Notes under the pieces: generated by a model
What the model saw: only the letters and a program-made list of their open reading frames with translations
Database searches by the model: none
Told to the model about the DNA's origin: nothing
NCBI GenBank assembly: GCA_031291845.1
Contig: JARLIH010000393.1
Location: forward strand, 1 to 42,669
Direction: 5' to 3'
Origin: Isosphaeraceae bacterium
GTDB taxonomy: Bacteria; Planctomycetota; Planctomycetia; Isosphaerales; Isosphaeraceae
Length of the DNA stretch: 42,669 bases
In this document: positions 16,696 to 24,945 of the stretch, one piece after another
Layout of the letters: every line of letters starts with the position of its first letter
Numbering within the stretch: the stretch's first letter is position 1
Made by a program: the position numbers and the translations under genes

Positions 16696-18078
16696 ATGCC
16701 CGCTTCCTGCACCATCCCCCACCTGATTGCCGAGGCCCAGACGACCGAGGAAACCTTCCTGCGACACCTGTTCGTGCGCGATCAGATGGCCGAGTGGTCC
16801 AAGCACCCGCTCATCATGGCGCGGGCCGAAGGCGTGTGTTACTGGGACGTGAACGGCAAGCGCTACCTCGACGCCCTCTCGGGCATCTACGTGGCCTCGG
16901 TCGGCCATAACAACAAGCGCGTGATCGACGCGATCAAGCGCCAGCTCGACGTGCTCTGCTTCTCGCCGCCGATGCACGGCACAAATCCCGTGGCCGTGCA
17001 ACTGGCCAACCTCCTGGCGGAGGTCACGCCCGGCGACCTCTCGGCCGTCAAGTTCCAGTGCGGTGGGTCGGAGGTGACGGAGGCCGCAATCAAGCTGGCG
17101 CGGCAGTACCACCGCCTCACGGGCTCGCCCGGGAAGTACAAGGTCATCAGCCGCTACCTCTCGTGGCATGGCTCGACCCTCGGCTCTCTTTCGGCCTCGG
17201 GTCTGAAGGGGCGCAAGACCGTCAACGAGCCGATGGCCCCCGGCTTCCTCCACGTCTTTCCCCCCACGTGCTACCGCTGCCCCTTCGGCAAGTCCTACCC
17301 CGATTGCGGCGTCACGTGCGCCACGATCGTCGGCGACGTCATCGCCATGGAAGACCCCGACACGGTCGCCGCCATCATGGTCGAGCCGATCGGCCACACC
17401 GGCGGAGTCATTGACCCGCCCGAGGAGTACCTGCCGATCCTGCGCGAGGTCTGCGACCGCAACAACGTCCTCCTGATCTTCGACGAAATCATCACCGGCG
17501 CCGGCCGCACCGGGCGGATGTTCGCCGCCGAGACGTTCGGCGTCGTCCCCGACGTGTTATGCACGGCCAAAGGCCTCAGCGGCGGCTATGCGCCCTTGTC
17601 GGCGATGATCTGCCGCCAGCCCATCGCCGACGCCTTCTGGGGACCGGTCAGCGAGAACCCCGGCTTCGTCGAGGGACACACCTTCGAAGGCAACCCGATC
17701 TCGTGCGCAGCGGGGATCGCCGTCCTGCGCGAGATCCTCGAACGCGACCTCTGCGCGAACGTCCGCGTGCAGGGCGAGCGGCTGCACCGTCGGTTTTCCG
17801 AGATGGCCGAGCGGCACGGCGTCATCGGCGACATCCGGGGCAAAGGATTGTTTCAGGCGATCGAGTTCGTACGCGACACGACCACGAAGGAACCCTTCCC
17901 TGCCGCGGTCGGCTTCGGCGCGCGCGTGGGGCGTCGGGCTTTGGAACACGGGCTGCTCTGCCGGTTCGACCCGAACTGGATCGCGTTCGGGCCGCCGCTC
18001 GTCTCGACGGCGGAACAGATCGACGAGATGGCGGCGATTCTGGATCGGAGCTTGGGGGAGGTGCTGGCGGAGTTGTGA
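16696..18078 (+). CDS. Class III PLP-dependent aminotransferase with four-cysteine insert
   Basis: 460 residues. Class III (ornithine/omega-amino acid) aminotransferase features in order: WDVNGKRYLDALSGIYVASV followed by GHNN (~53-76), the PLP phosphate-binding segment CGGSEVTEAAIKLARQY, ISRYLSWHGSTLGSLSASG, FDEIITGAGRTGRMFAAETF with the Asp that contacts the PLP nitrogen, and the Schiff-base K292 in CTAKGLSGGYAP. HTFEGNPISCAAG is the active-site Thr region. Between ~190 and 210 it has CYRCPFGKSYPDCGVTC (C192, C195, C204, C208), a four-Cys insert not present in standard members. It moves an amino group from an amine or omega-amino acid to a keto acid in the cytoplasm; substrate unknown. It is flanked by related palindromic repeats. 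Confidence 0.92.
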   Translation: MPASCTIPHLIAEAQTTEETFLRHLFVRDQMAEWSKHPLIMARAEGVCYWDVNGKRYLDALSGIYVASVGHNNKRVIDAIKRQLDVLCFSPPMHGTNPVAVQLANLLAEVTPGDLSAVKFQCGGSEVTEAAIKLARQYHRLTGSPGKYKVISRYLSWHGSTLGSLSASGLKGRKTVNEPMAPGFLHVFPPTCYRCPFGKSYPDCGVTCATIVGDVIAMEDPDTVAAIMVEPIGHTGGVIDPPEEYLPILREVCDRNNVLLIFDEIITGAGRTGRMFAAETFGVVPDVLCTAKGLSGGYAPLSAMICRQPIADAFWGPVSENPGFVEGHTFEGNPISCAAGIAVLREILERDLCANVRVQGERLHRRFSEMAERHGVIGDIRGKGLFQAIEFVRDTTTKEPFPAAVGFGARVGRRALEHGLLCRFDPNWIAFGPPLVSTAEQIDEMAAILDRSLGEVLAEL

Positions 18079-18159
18079 GGAGTGGAGCGGCCCCTTCATA
18101 AGCCGGCGGACCGATGTTTTGCAACGACCCGCGATAAGGCTAAAAGCGCGGCTCTGTTT

Positions 18160-18254
18160 GGGAGGGTGAGGCTCCGTCCGAGCCGCGCACCACCAACGAC
18201 TCCCGCGTCCGGGACATGCCGCGGTGCGCGGCTCGGACGGAGCCTCGCCCTCCC
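18160..18254. repeat. Long palindromic element, copy B (32-bp arms)
   Basis: The left arm 18160-18191 and right arm 18223-18254 are reverse complements over 32 bases with one mismatch. The arms read GGGAGGGTGAGGCTCCGTCC then GAGCCGCGCACC. The loop is 31 bases. It lies between convergent genes (aminotransferase and DUF1501), so transcripts from both sides would carry a very stable stem that could end transcription or protect the 3' ends. Its arm shares sequence with the element at 16457-16526. Confidence 0.8.
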
Positions 18255-18287
18255 AGGAATCAATGCAACGGCCGTCTAAGCCTTGTG

Positions 18288-18346
18288 GGGTGCATGAAAT
18301 GCACCATCCTATCGGCACAGCTCGGGACGGTGCATTGCATGCACCC
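18288..18346. repeat. Nested palindrome built on GTGCATGAAATGCAC
   Basis: GGGTGCATGAAATGCACC (18288-18305) pairs with GGTGCATTGCATGCACCC (18329-18346), one mismatch in 18. Each arm is itself nearly self-complementary (GTGCAT...ATGCAC), so the DNA can fold as two small hairpins or one long one. It lies 33 bases after the 32-bp palindrome, before the stop codon of the DUF1501 gene, and completes a 296-base gene-free stretch. Confidence 0.75.
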
Positions 18347-18374
18347 TACGAAGAGCAACGCCCTGTTGTTCGAC

Positions 18375-19799
18375 TCATCCGATTAGCTCGGCAATCGGCT
18401 TACCGTGATCCACGATCGCCGTGGGACGTCCGTTGAAGTCGTTGATCAGGACTTTCGAGCCGTCGATCCCCAGGTGGTGATAGATGGTCGCCAGGAAGTC
18501 GCCGGGGCTACAAACGCGTTCGATCACGTCCTCGCCGCGCTTGTCGGTGGCGCCGATGACGCGGCCGGTCGGAATGCCGCCGCCGGCCCAGAGGTTAGAG
18601 AAGGCGCGCGGCCAGTGGTCGCGGCCAGGCTGCACGGTGCCCGCCGCGGCGCTCGCGTCGCCCGCGCCGGTGCTGCGATCGTATTCGATCTTGGGGGTGC
18701 GGCCGAACTCGCCGGTGACCACCACCAGCACGCGCTTGTCCAGGCCTCGCGCGTAGACGTCCTCGATCAGGGCCGTCACGGCCTGGTCGTATGCCGCTGC
18801 GCGGAAGCGCATGGCATCAAACACGTGATGGTTCACCGCGTGATCGTCCCAGTTGCTAACCCGGCCGCAGAGAGGCCCGTTCAGACTGCTCGTGATGACC
18901 TCCGCGCCCGCTTCAACCAGCCGGCGGGCCAGCAGGAGCTGCTGCCCCCAGCGGTTCCGCCCGTAACGGTCGCGAACGCGCGGATCCTCTTTGCTCAGGT
19001 CAAACGCTTTCCGCGTCTGCGGATTGGTCAGGAGCGTCATTGCCTGCGTCTCGAACTGGTCGAGGGCACCGAGCTCCCCCTCGCGGTCGAAGCTCCGCTC
19101 CAGGTTGTCGATGCTCTGCCGAAGCGCCACGCGATCGCCCAACCGGATCGCCTCGGCGGGATCCGCGAGACCGATGTTGGGCACCGCAAAGTTCGGCTGG
19201 TTGGGGTCTTCCTGCACCGAGAACGGTGAGTACGCATCGCCCAGGTAGGCGGGCCCGTTGTACTCCAACGGAGGGTTCACCCCCACGTACCTCGGCAGCG
19301 GGTTCGCGCGTTGCGGATCCTTCGCGCGCAAGTAGTTCACCACCGACATCCAGTCCGGCAGCTTCGGCTTGGTCTTGTCCCGTTCATCGGTGTCACCCGA
19401 GAGCATTTGCATGGAGCCTGCCGGGTGGCCGGGGCCCCGGTGGCTCATCGACCGCAGGATCGTGAACTTGTCCGCGATCTGGGCGTGCAGTGGCAAGAGC
19501 TCCGTGAGCTGCAAGCCGGGCACCTTGGTGTCAATCGTCTTGAAGGGACCGCGGTACTCGCTGCCGATCTCGGGCTTGGGGTCGTAGCTGTCGAGGTGCG
19601 AGCAGCCGCCCGGCAGCCAGACCATGATCACCGCCGTCTTCTCGTTGCTCGACGGAAGCGGACTGGCCGCCCGCAACTGCATCAGGCCAGGCCAGCTCAG
19701 GCTGGCGAAGCCCGTCAGCCCCAGGCGCATGAAGCCGCGACGGCTGAAGGGCCCTGGGCAAGGGACGTTGGACCGCGATCGAGAAGATGATGATGACAT
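18375..19799 (-). CDS. DUF1501 domain protein, Tat-exported
   Basis: 474 residues from ATG at 19799; the open frame extends further upstream but overlaps the previous gene, and the twin-arginine signal fixes the start. The signal is SRRGFMRLGLTGFASLSWPG (residues 19-38). DUF1501 blocks follow: AVIMVWLPGGCSHLDSYDPK, ILRSMSHRGPGHPAGSMQML, DPRVRDRYGRNRWGQQLLLA, VVVTGEFGRTPKIEYD, and near the end DFLATIYHHLGID. DUF1501 belongs to the alkaline phosphatase/sulfatase-like superfamily in fold, but activity is unproven. It is the last gene of a four-gene operon, 55 bases after the WD40/cytochrome gene. This order (DUF1549/1553 cytochrome with DUF1501) recurs throughout planctomycetes, suggesting an exported complex; the substrate is unknown. 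Confidence 0.93.
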   Translation of the reverse strand: MSSSSSRSRSNVPCPGPFSRRGFMRLGLTGFASLSWPGLMQLRAASPLPSSNEKTAVIMVWLPGGCSHLDSYDPKPEIGSEYRGPFKTIDTKVPGLQLTELLPLHAQIADKFTILRSMSHRGPGHPAGSMQMLSGDTDERDKTKPKLPDWMSVVNYLRAKDPQRANPLPRYVGVNPPLEYNGPAYLGDAYSPFSVQEDPNQPNFAVPNIGLADPAEAIRLGDRVALRQSIDNLERSFDREGELGALDQFETQAMTLLTNPQTRKAFDLSKEDPRVRDRYGRNRWGQQLLLARRLVEAGAEVITSSLNGPLCGRVSNWDDHAVNHHVFDAMRFRAAAYDQAVTALIEDVYARGLDKRVLVVVTGEFGRTPKIEYDRSTGAGDASAAAGTVQPGRDHWPRAFSNLWAGGGIPTGRVIGATDKRGEDVIERVCSPGDFLATIYHHLGIDGSKVLINDFNGRPTAIVDHGKPIAELIG

Positions 19800-19854
19800 A
19801 GTTTTGCGCCCGTGAGTGTATGAGAGAATCAACGGACCCCGTGTACGACGGTGA

Positions 19855-22689
19855 TCACGGTGTTGTCGTATTCGAGCCGGCCCCAAATGCGGCCAATTCC
19901 TGCCCGGTCGCGCCGTTCCAGATGCGAAGGACGCTGTCCTCGCCGCCGCCGACAATCACGCCGGCGGTGGCCGCGCTGGCCGCCGACTGCATGAAGTCGG
20001 GCAGCTTGGCCATGGCTCGGACCTGCCCTCCATGATCGTCCACGATGCGGACCAGGTTGTCCCCGGCCGAGGTGAGGATCTGGTTGGTCGCTCCGATGAA
20101 CTGGAGCGACGTCACTTCTTTTGTCCAGCCTTCGATCTTCTTCGTTCGCTCTCCCGAAATCATGTCCCAGATGACCACGGTGCTGTCCGCGCCCGCGGTG
20201 GCCAGCACACGCCCGTCCGCGCGGAACGACACCCCCAGGACATGATGGGTGTGCCCTTCAAACACGTTGATCACCTTGCCGCTCGCGACGTCCGTGACCC
20301 GCGCGACCTTGTCCGCGCCCCCGGAAGCGAGCCGTTTGCCGTCCGGCGAAAAGTCGAGACTGAGCACCGCGTCGGCGTGCCGTTCCTTCCACTCGTGGAT
20401 CAACTTGCCGCTCGCGACTTCCCAAAGACTGAGGTCGCCCGAGCGCGTCGGCTCGCCCCCGCCGGCCGCGAGCGTCTTGCCGTCAGGGCTGAACCGCAGG
20501 GCGTTCACGCGATCGACGAACGGCGAGGCCGCCGTGTCGCCGCCGAGCGTCCGCTCCAGACCCCAGCGCGAAGCCGTGCTCACGCGGGCTGTCGAACCAT
20601 CCGCGGTAGCGGCTGCGAACACCCTGTCGGCGCTCCCCACTAGGGAAGCAGCCGTCGTCGCCCCGCTGCCTGGCAGATGCTGGATCGGCAGGCCGGCAGC
20701 GACCGCCCACACGCGCAGCGATCCGTCGCCGAAGGCCGCGGCAACGGTCTGACCATCCGCTGAGAACCGCACGGCCAGCGGCTGAAGCTTTCGGCCCGCC
20801 GCGGCTTGCCGGGTCGCGGCCGCATCGGCCACCCCCTTGTCTTGCGCGGCCTTGGCTTTCGCCGCGGCTGCGTTGGCCGCGGCGACAGCGCTGGTATTCC
20901 GGGATTGGGCCGCCGCGTAATTCTGGGCTTCGACCTCGGCATCCTTGAGGTGAATCTCGCGGGCCTTGAGTGCCGCCAGCGCTGCGGTTTCTGCCAGGGC
21001 CGCGGCCGTGAGCTTGTCCTGCGCGTCCTTCTGCTGTTTCTCGAGTGCCGCGTCCGGTTTACCCCCCGGCGCCTTGGCAACCTGGTCCGCGACTGCGGCG
21101 ACGGCCTTTTGCGCGGCATCCTTCGCATGGGTCGCCTGCTTCAACGCGTTCTGTTTTTCGCCAACGTCCTTCTTCACGGTTGCGATCGTGTCGTTCGTCT
21201 TCTTGAGCAGTTCCTCGAGCCCCTTGTTCTGGGCCTCGATGCGTGCCGCTTCCTGTTTCTGGAACGCCATCTCGAGCCCTTCGGCCGCGACGGTCCATTC
21301 CAGGGCGGCCAGGTGCGCGTTGGTCTCCGCGTCGCCGCTCAGTTCGATGATGGGCTTCCCGGCCGCGCCGTCCCAGACCTGCACGACACCGTCGGCCCGG
21401 CCCGCGGCGAGCTGCTTGCCGTCACCCGACAATCCCAGAGCCACGGCGCCGGCGACCGCGAGTTCACGGACCAGCTTGGCCTCGGCAACGTTCCACAAAC
21501 GCACCTTGCCGTCGGCGCTTGCCGCGATCAGCAGATCCGCTCCGGTTTCGAGGGCCATGATGGCTCCGGTCGCGCTCTTCAGTTCCTTCGGGGCCGCGAC
21601 CTCCGCCTTCTCCCCGGTCGGGACTGGCCAGATGCGCACGACCTTGTCGTCGCCCCCCGTGGCGACCGCTTTACCGTCGCGCGTCCACGCGAGGGTGCGC
21701 ACGCCGGCGAGGCCCTCCTTACGAGCGCTGCGCTGGCCGTCCGCGAGGCTCCAGAGGCTGAGGGACCCATCGGTCCCGTAGACCGCGGCCTGCGTCGCAT
21801 CCGGCGAAAGGCTCAGCAACGTGATGCTCCCTTGGATCGCCGTCGCGATGGTCTTGAGCACCTTCCCGTCCCCGGCGTCGATCACCTGCAGCGCCCCTTG
21901 CTTGTCGGCACACACGAGCCGCTTGCCGTCCGCCGCAAGTTCCGAGACGACCGCCCCGAGCGCGGGGTCGCCCTTTCGCGTCGTGACGGGCACGTTCTCC
22001 CGCCGCCAGATTTTCACCTCCCGAAAGCTTCCCGAGGCGAGCCTCATGCCATCGGGGCTGAACGCCACCGACTGCACGATCGCCCGGTGAGCCGTTCCCG
22101 GGGACCCCGGCTTGCTGAGCGACTCATCCGCGAGGCGGGTGACGAGCTGTCGCGTCGCCAGGTCGTAGACGAAGACCTCGTTCGCCCGGCCACAGGCGGC
22201 AAGCCGGCCATCCCGGGTGAGCGCCACGCTGTAGATCGGATGAACGCCCGGCGGCAAGGGCTGCCAGACGACTTGCCGCGCCTGCTGGACCGAGCTCTTG
22301 GCCCCCTGGTCGATCCACGCCTTGAGCAACGCGAGCTCGCTGGCCGTGAGACTCAAGGCGCCGCTCTTGTTTCCCTTGGGGGGCATCTCGACGTCGCCGA
22401 TGTGCGCCGCGGCCTGAAAAATCAGGCTCTCCGCGCCGTTACCGGGGACCAATCCCTCACCCGAGTCGCCCCCTTTGCGCATCGCCTCCGGCGTCTCCAT
22501 GTTCAGAGCCGCCTTCGTTGTCGTCTTGTTGTGACAGGCGATGCAGTTCGACTTCAGGACCGGATAGACGTCCCGATAAAAGTCGATTTCCGCGCCCCTC
22601 GCCAAGGGGTTGACCAGGCACCACCAGGCGCCCAGAACCGCCGCGACGGACGACCATCGGACCAGGCGTTGTCGCAGGGGCGCGCTCAT
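19855..22689 (-). CDS. Planctomycete-type cytochrome c / WD40 protein with central coiled coil
   Basis: 944 residues. An N-terminal hydrophobic signal (~11-31) is followed by a planctomycete cytochrome module: FYRDVYPVLKSNCIACHNK with C49-X2-C52-H53 for covalent haem, and EMPPKGNKSGALSLTASELA before ALLKAWIDQGAKS. Residues ~150-465 are WD40 repeats (for example VQSVAFSPDGMRLASGSFRE then VKIW; LAWTRDGKAVATGGDDKVVR then IW). Residues ~470-635 are an Ala/Lys/Glu-rich coiled coil. A second WD40 set (~635-930) follows, ending VIVGGGEDSVLRIWNGATG. The haem domain and propellers should act outside the cytoplasm as an electron-transfer scaffold. Its ATG overlaps the stop of the PPC gene (ATGA), so the two are translationally coupled. 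Confidence 0.92.
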   Translation of the reverse strand: MSAPLRQRLVRWSSVAAVLGAWWCLVNPLARGAEIDFYRDVYPVLKSNCIACHNKTTTKAALNMETPEAMRKGGDSGEGLVPGNGAESLIFQAAAHIGDVEMPPKGNKSGALSLTASELALLKAWIDQGAKSSVQQARQVVWQPLPPGVHPIYSVALTRDGRLAACGRANEVFVYDLATRQLVTRLADESLSKPGSPGTAHRAIVQSVAFSPDGMRLASGSFREVKIWRRENVPVTTRKGDPALGAVVSELAADGKRLVCADKQGALQVIDAGDGKVLKTIATAIQGSITLLSLSPDATQAAVYGTDGSLSLWSLADGQRSARKEGLAGVRTLAWTRDGKAVATGGDDKVVRIWPVPTGEKAEVAAPKELKSATGAIMALETGADLLIAASADGKVRLWNVAEAKLVRELAVAGAVALGLSGDGKQLAAGRADGVVQVWDGAAGKPIIELSGDAETNAHLAALEWTVAAEGLEMAFQKQEAARIEAQNKGLEELLKKTNDTIATVKKDVGEKQNALKQATHAKDAAQKAVAAVADQVAKAPGGKPDAALEKQQKDAQDKLTAAALAETAALAALKAREIHLKDAEVEAQNYAAAQSRNTSAVAAANAAAAKAKAAQDKGVADAAATRQAAAGRKLQPLAVRFSADGQTVAAAFGDGSLRVWAVAAGLPIQHLPGSGATTAASLVGSADRVFAAATADGSTARVSTASRWGLERTLGGDTAASPFVDRVNALRFSPDGKTLAAGGGEPTRSGDLSLWEVASGKLIHEWKERHADAVLSLDFSPDGKRLASGGADKVARVTDVASGKVINVFEGHTHHVLGVSFRADGRVLATAGADSTVVIWDMISGERTKKIEGWTKEVTSLQFIGATNQILTSAGDNLVRIVDDHGGQVRAMAKLPDFMQSAASAATAGVIVGGGEDSVLRIWNGATGQELAAFGAGSNTTTP

Positions 22690-24941
22690 TTCTGATCCTT
22701 GGGTGTGACAAGAATTCGAATGGGTTCCGCCACCACGATATCGACGATGTCCTTGGGCGCCGCGGCATCGGTCGCGGCCTTCATGCGCCTGGCGGCGTCC
22801 GCCTTGGCGGCCTCGGCCGACTTTTGCTTGCCGATCATGGCTTTCACGGTATTCTCGGCTTCGGTCTTCTTGTCCGGAGGCGCGGCCTTCGCTTCGTCCG
22901 CGAGCTTCTTGGCGGCCTCCGCGATGGCGATCGCTTCCTGCTCGGCCTTCTTCTGCGCCTCCTCGGCCAGCTTCACGGCCTCCGGATTGTAGCGGTACTT
23001 CGCCACGGCGCTGCCATACAAGACCAGGGCGTACTCTCCGGGCGGTGTCTTCAAGGCCGCCAGGTCAAGCACGACCTCCGACCCAGCCGCCTTGAGCGGA
23101 ATGTCGATCGCCTGGACGCCACCGAAGTGCGCTCCCATGGGGCTCAGCTTGATCGAGGCACCGGTGAACTCGCTCCGCCAGGTGACCTTGAGCGGGATCG
23201 TGAGCTTCTCTCCCGCCTTGACCTGCCAGACCTTGTTCTCGGCCGGCGCGATCGTGACGGGCGCCCCCTCCGACCGGCTGACCGACACCGGTACGTCGGC
23301 AACCAGGCGAGGGTTCGGGATCTCCTGGCTCGCGTCCGGCACCGGCCAGACCATCGACGCGAGACGGCCGGGCCGCGTCACTGTTTTCCCATCGACTTGG
23401 GCGCGGCCGAAAATCTTCGCGCCGGCGAACGAACGGGGGGCATTTTCACTGGCGGTGACCAGCAACGTCCCCACGGACTTGCCGGCCGGAATTTTCAAGC
23501 CGCAGGCCGACACGCCCTCGGGCAGGTCGGACATCCCCAGCTCGATCGCGCCGTCGAACCCGTCCCGCCGTACGACCACGACCTCGAACGCCATCGTCGT
23601 CCCTGCTCTAAGCGCGATCGGCTTCGAGAGCGCGTTACGATCGCCGTTCCTGAGGTTCATATGCAGGGCCCACGCGGCCAGGGCGAAGTCGGGGGCCGGC
23701 TTGCGAACGATCAGCCGGTAAACGTGGCGAGCCTCGCTGCGCGTTCCGCCGAACAGGTCGCGCACCTGGAGGCGATACACCCCGTCCTCCTTGATTTCGA
23801 GTTTGCCCAGAGCGTCCGCCGACCCGGCGTCGTAGACCGGGCCGTCGTATGAGTAGCCGTTGCTCGAGGGCTTGATCGGGCTCGGAATGTCGTTGAACTC
23901 CGCCACGTCGTCGAGCTTCTCCGCCGCGCCGTCCCGGGTCACTCGCTGCACGACGACGAACGGGTCCGTGGGCAAGCCGAGACGCTCCGACGCGACTTCC
24001 ACCCACCAGACCTCCCCCTTCTTCGCGGTGAACTCGAACGTGTCGACATCCGCGGCCGGATAGAAACGGCCGTCGATCTCACAAGGGAGCGTGATCTTCT
24101 GCGCCTGGGCATGCTGGCTGTTGGGCTCCGTCTCCGCGACCTTGGGGAGCTTCGATGCCTCATCAGGCACCCACGAGAACGAGCTCACGGTCGTCGTCGA
24201 CGGCTGCCGGGGCGCAGGGCCCGTGCCGGGTTCCTCGAGCAAGGCCAGCCGGTAGAAGTGCGCGGGGCCTCCCTGGAAGGTCAGGCCGTGCACCTTGACG
24301 AAATACTTGCCATCGGCCGGGGCCTTGAAATCCAGCAGACCGCCGCGGCGATCGGCCAGCAAGTCGCGCCCCTGGGCATCGGCGATGATCAAGACCGGGC
24401 TCAGCTTCGAGTCGATCCCCCGCGCTGCGCACTCCACCACGAAGCGCTTTCCCTTCGCAGCCTGGAACGCGTAAAAGTCGACGGCCCTTGGGCTCATCAC
24501 TGCGTTGCAGATCGAATTCGGCTTGAGCTCCAAAGCCGTCTCCAGCGACGTATTCGGCTTGGTCCTTGTCACTTCCGGCAACCCGCTCACGGAGAAGGCC
24601 CGCGCGGACGAGACGCCCAGGCGCGACAGCACCCGGGCGTCGTGTACGCCCTGGGGAACGTCGGCGGCGATCGTGACGACGAACGTGTTGGTCTCCCCCT
24701 TCCCCGCCTCGGCAAGCTTCGGTTTGGCGGTGATCCCGGGGTGGGAGAAGAGCAGCTCGTTCGCCCCGTCGAGATTGTCGCCCGTGATCGTGACCTCGAA
24801 GCTGGTCCCGGCTTGCCCCCCCATCGGTACCATCGTGAGCAAGCGAGGCGCGGGGAGGCATACCTCCTGGGCGAGCGCCACCGCGCCGAGCCAGAACACC
24901 AACATGCCGGCGACGAAACGGACGACCGTGGTTTTGAGCAT
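22686..24941 (-). CDS. Exported protein with IPT-like and PPC domains and a C-terminal coiled coil
   Basis: 751 residues from ATG at 24941, four bases after the previous stop; the longer frame upstream overlaps the cytochrome gene. Signal peptide: VVRFVAGMLVFWLGAVALAQ. Residues ~25-100 look like an IPT/TIG-type Ig fold (GGQAGTSFEVTITGDNLDGA). Two bacterial pre-peptidase C-terminal (PPC)-like beta domains follow: AVDFYAFQAAKGKRFVVECA (~155-175) and DVDTFEFTAKKGEVWWVEVA (~295-315). The middle (~450-640) is beta-rich and unassigned. Residues ~655-727 are a Lys/Ala/Glu coiled coil (AQKKAEQEAIAIAEAAKKLA). No catalytic motif is visible. It is likely an envelope scaffold joining the cytochromes encoded by both neighbours. 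Confidence 0.85.
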   Translation of the reverse strand: MLKTTVVRFVAGMLVFWLGAVALAQEVCLPAPRLLTMVPMGGQAGTSFEVTITGDNLDGANELLFSHPGITAKPKLAEAGKGETNTFVVTIAADVPQGVHDARVLSRLGVSSARAFSVSGLPEVTRTKPNTSLETALELKPNSICNAVMSPRAVDFYAFQAAKGKRFVVECAARGIDSKLSPVLIIADAQGRDLLADRRGGLLDFKAPADGKYFVKVHGLTFQGGPAHFYRLALLEEPGTGPAPRQPSTTTVSSFSWVPDEASKLPKVAETEPNSQHAQAQKITLPCEIDGRFYPAADVDTFEFTAKKGEVWWVEVASERLGLPTDPFVVVQRVTRDGAAEKLDDVAEFNDIPSPIKPSSNGYSYDGPVYDAGSADALGKLEIKEDGVYRLQVRDLFGGTRSEARHVYRLIVRKPAPDFALAAWALHMNLRNGDRNALSKPIALRAGTTMAFEVVVVRRDGFDGAIELGMSDLPEGVSACGLKIPAGKSVGTLLVTASENAPRSFAGAKIFGRAQVDGKTVTRPGRLASMVWPVPDASQEIPNPRLVADVPVSVSRSEGAPVTIAPAENKVWQVKAGEKLTIPLKVTWRSEFTGASIKLSPMGAHFGGVQAIDIPLKAAGSEVVLDLAALKTPPGEYALVLYGSAVAKYRYNPEAVKLAEEAQKKAEQEAIAIAEAAKKLADEAKAAPPDKKTEAENTVKAMIGKQKSAEAAKADAARRMKAATDAAAPKDIVDIVVAEPIRILVTPKDQK

Positions 24942-24945
24942 GGTA

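Noticed and set aside
20806..22695. 629-residue plus-strand frame
   Set aside because: Antisense to the WD40/cytochrome gene, whose domains are unmistakable.
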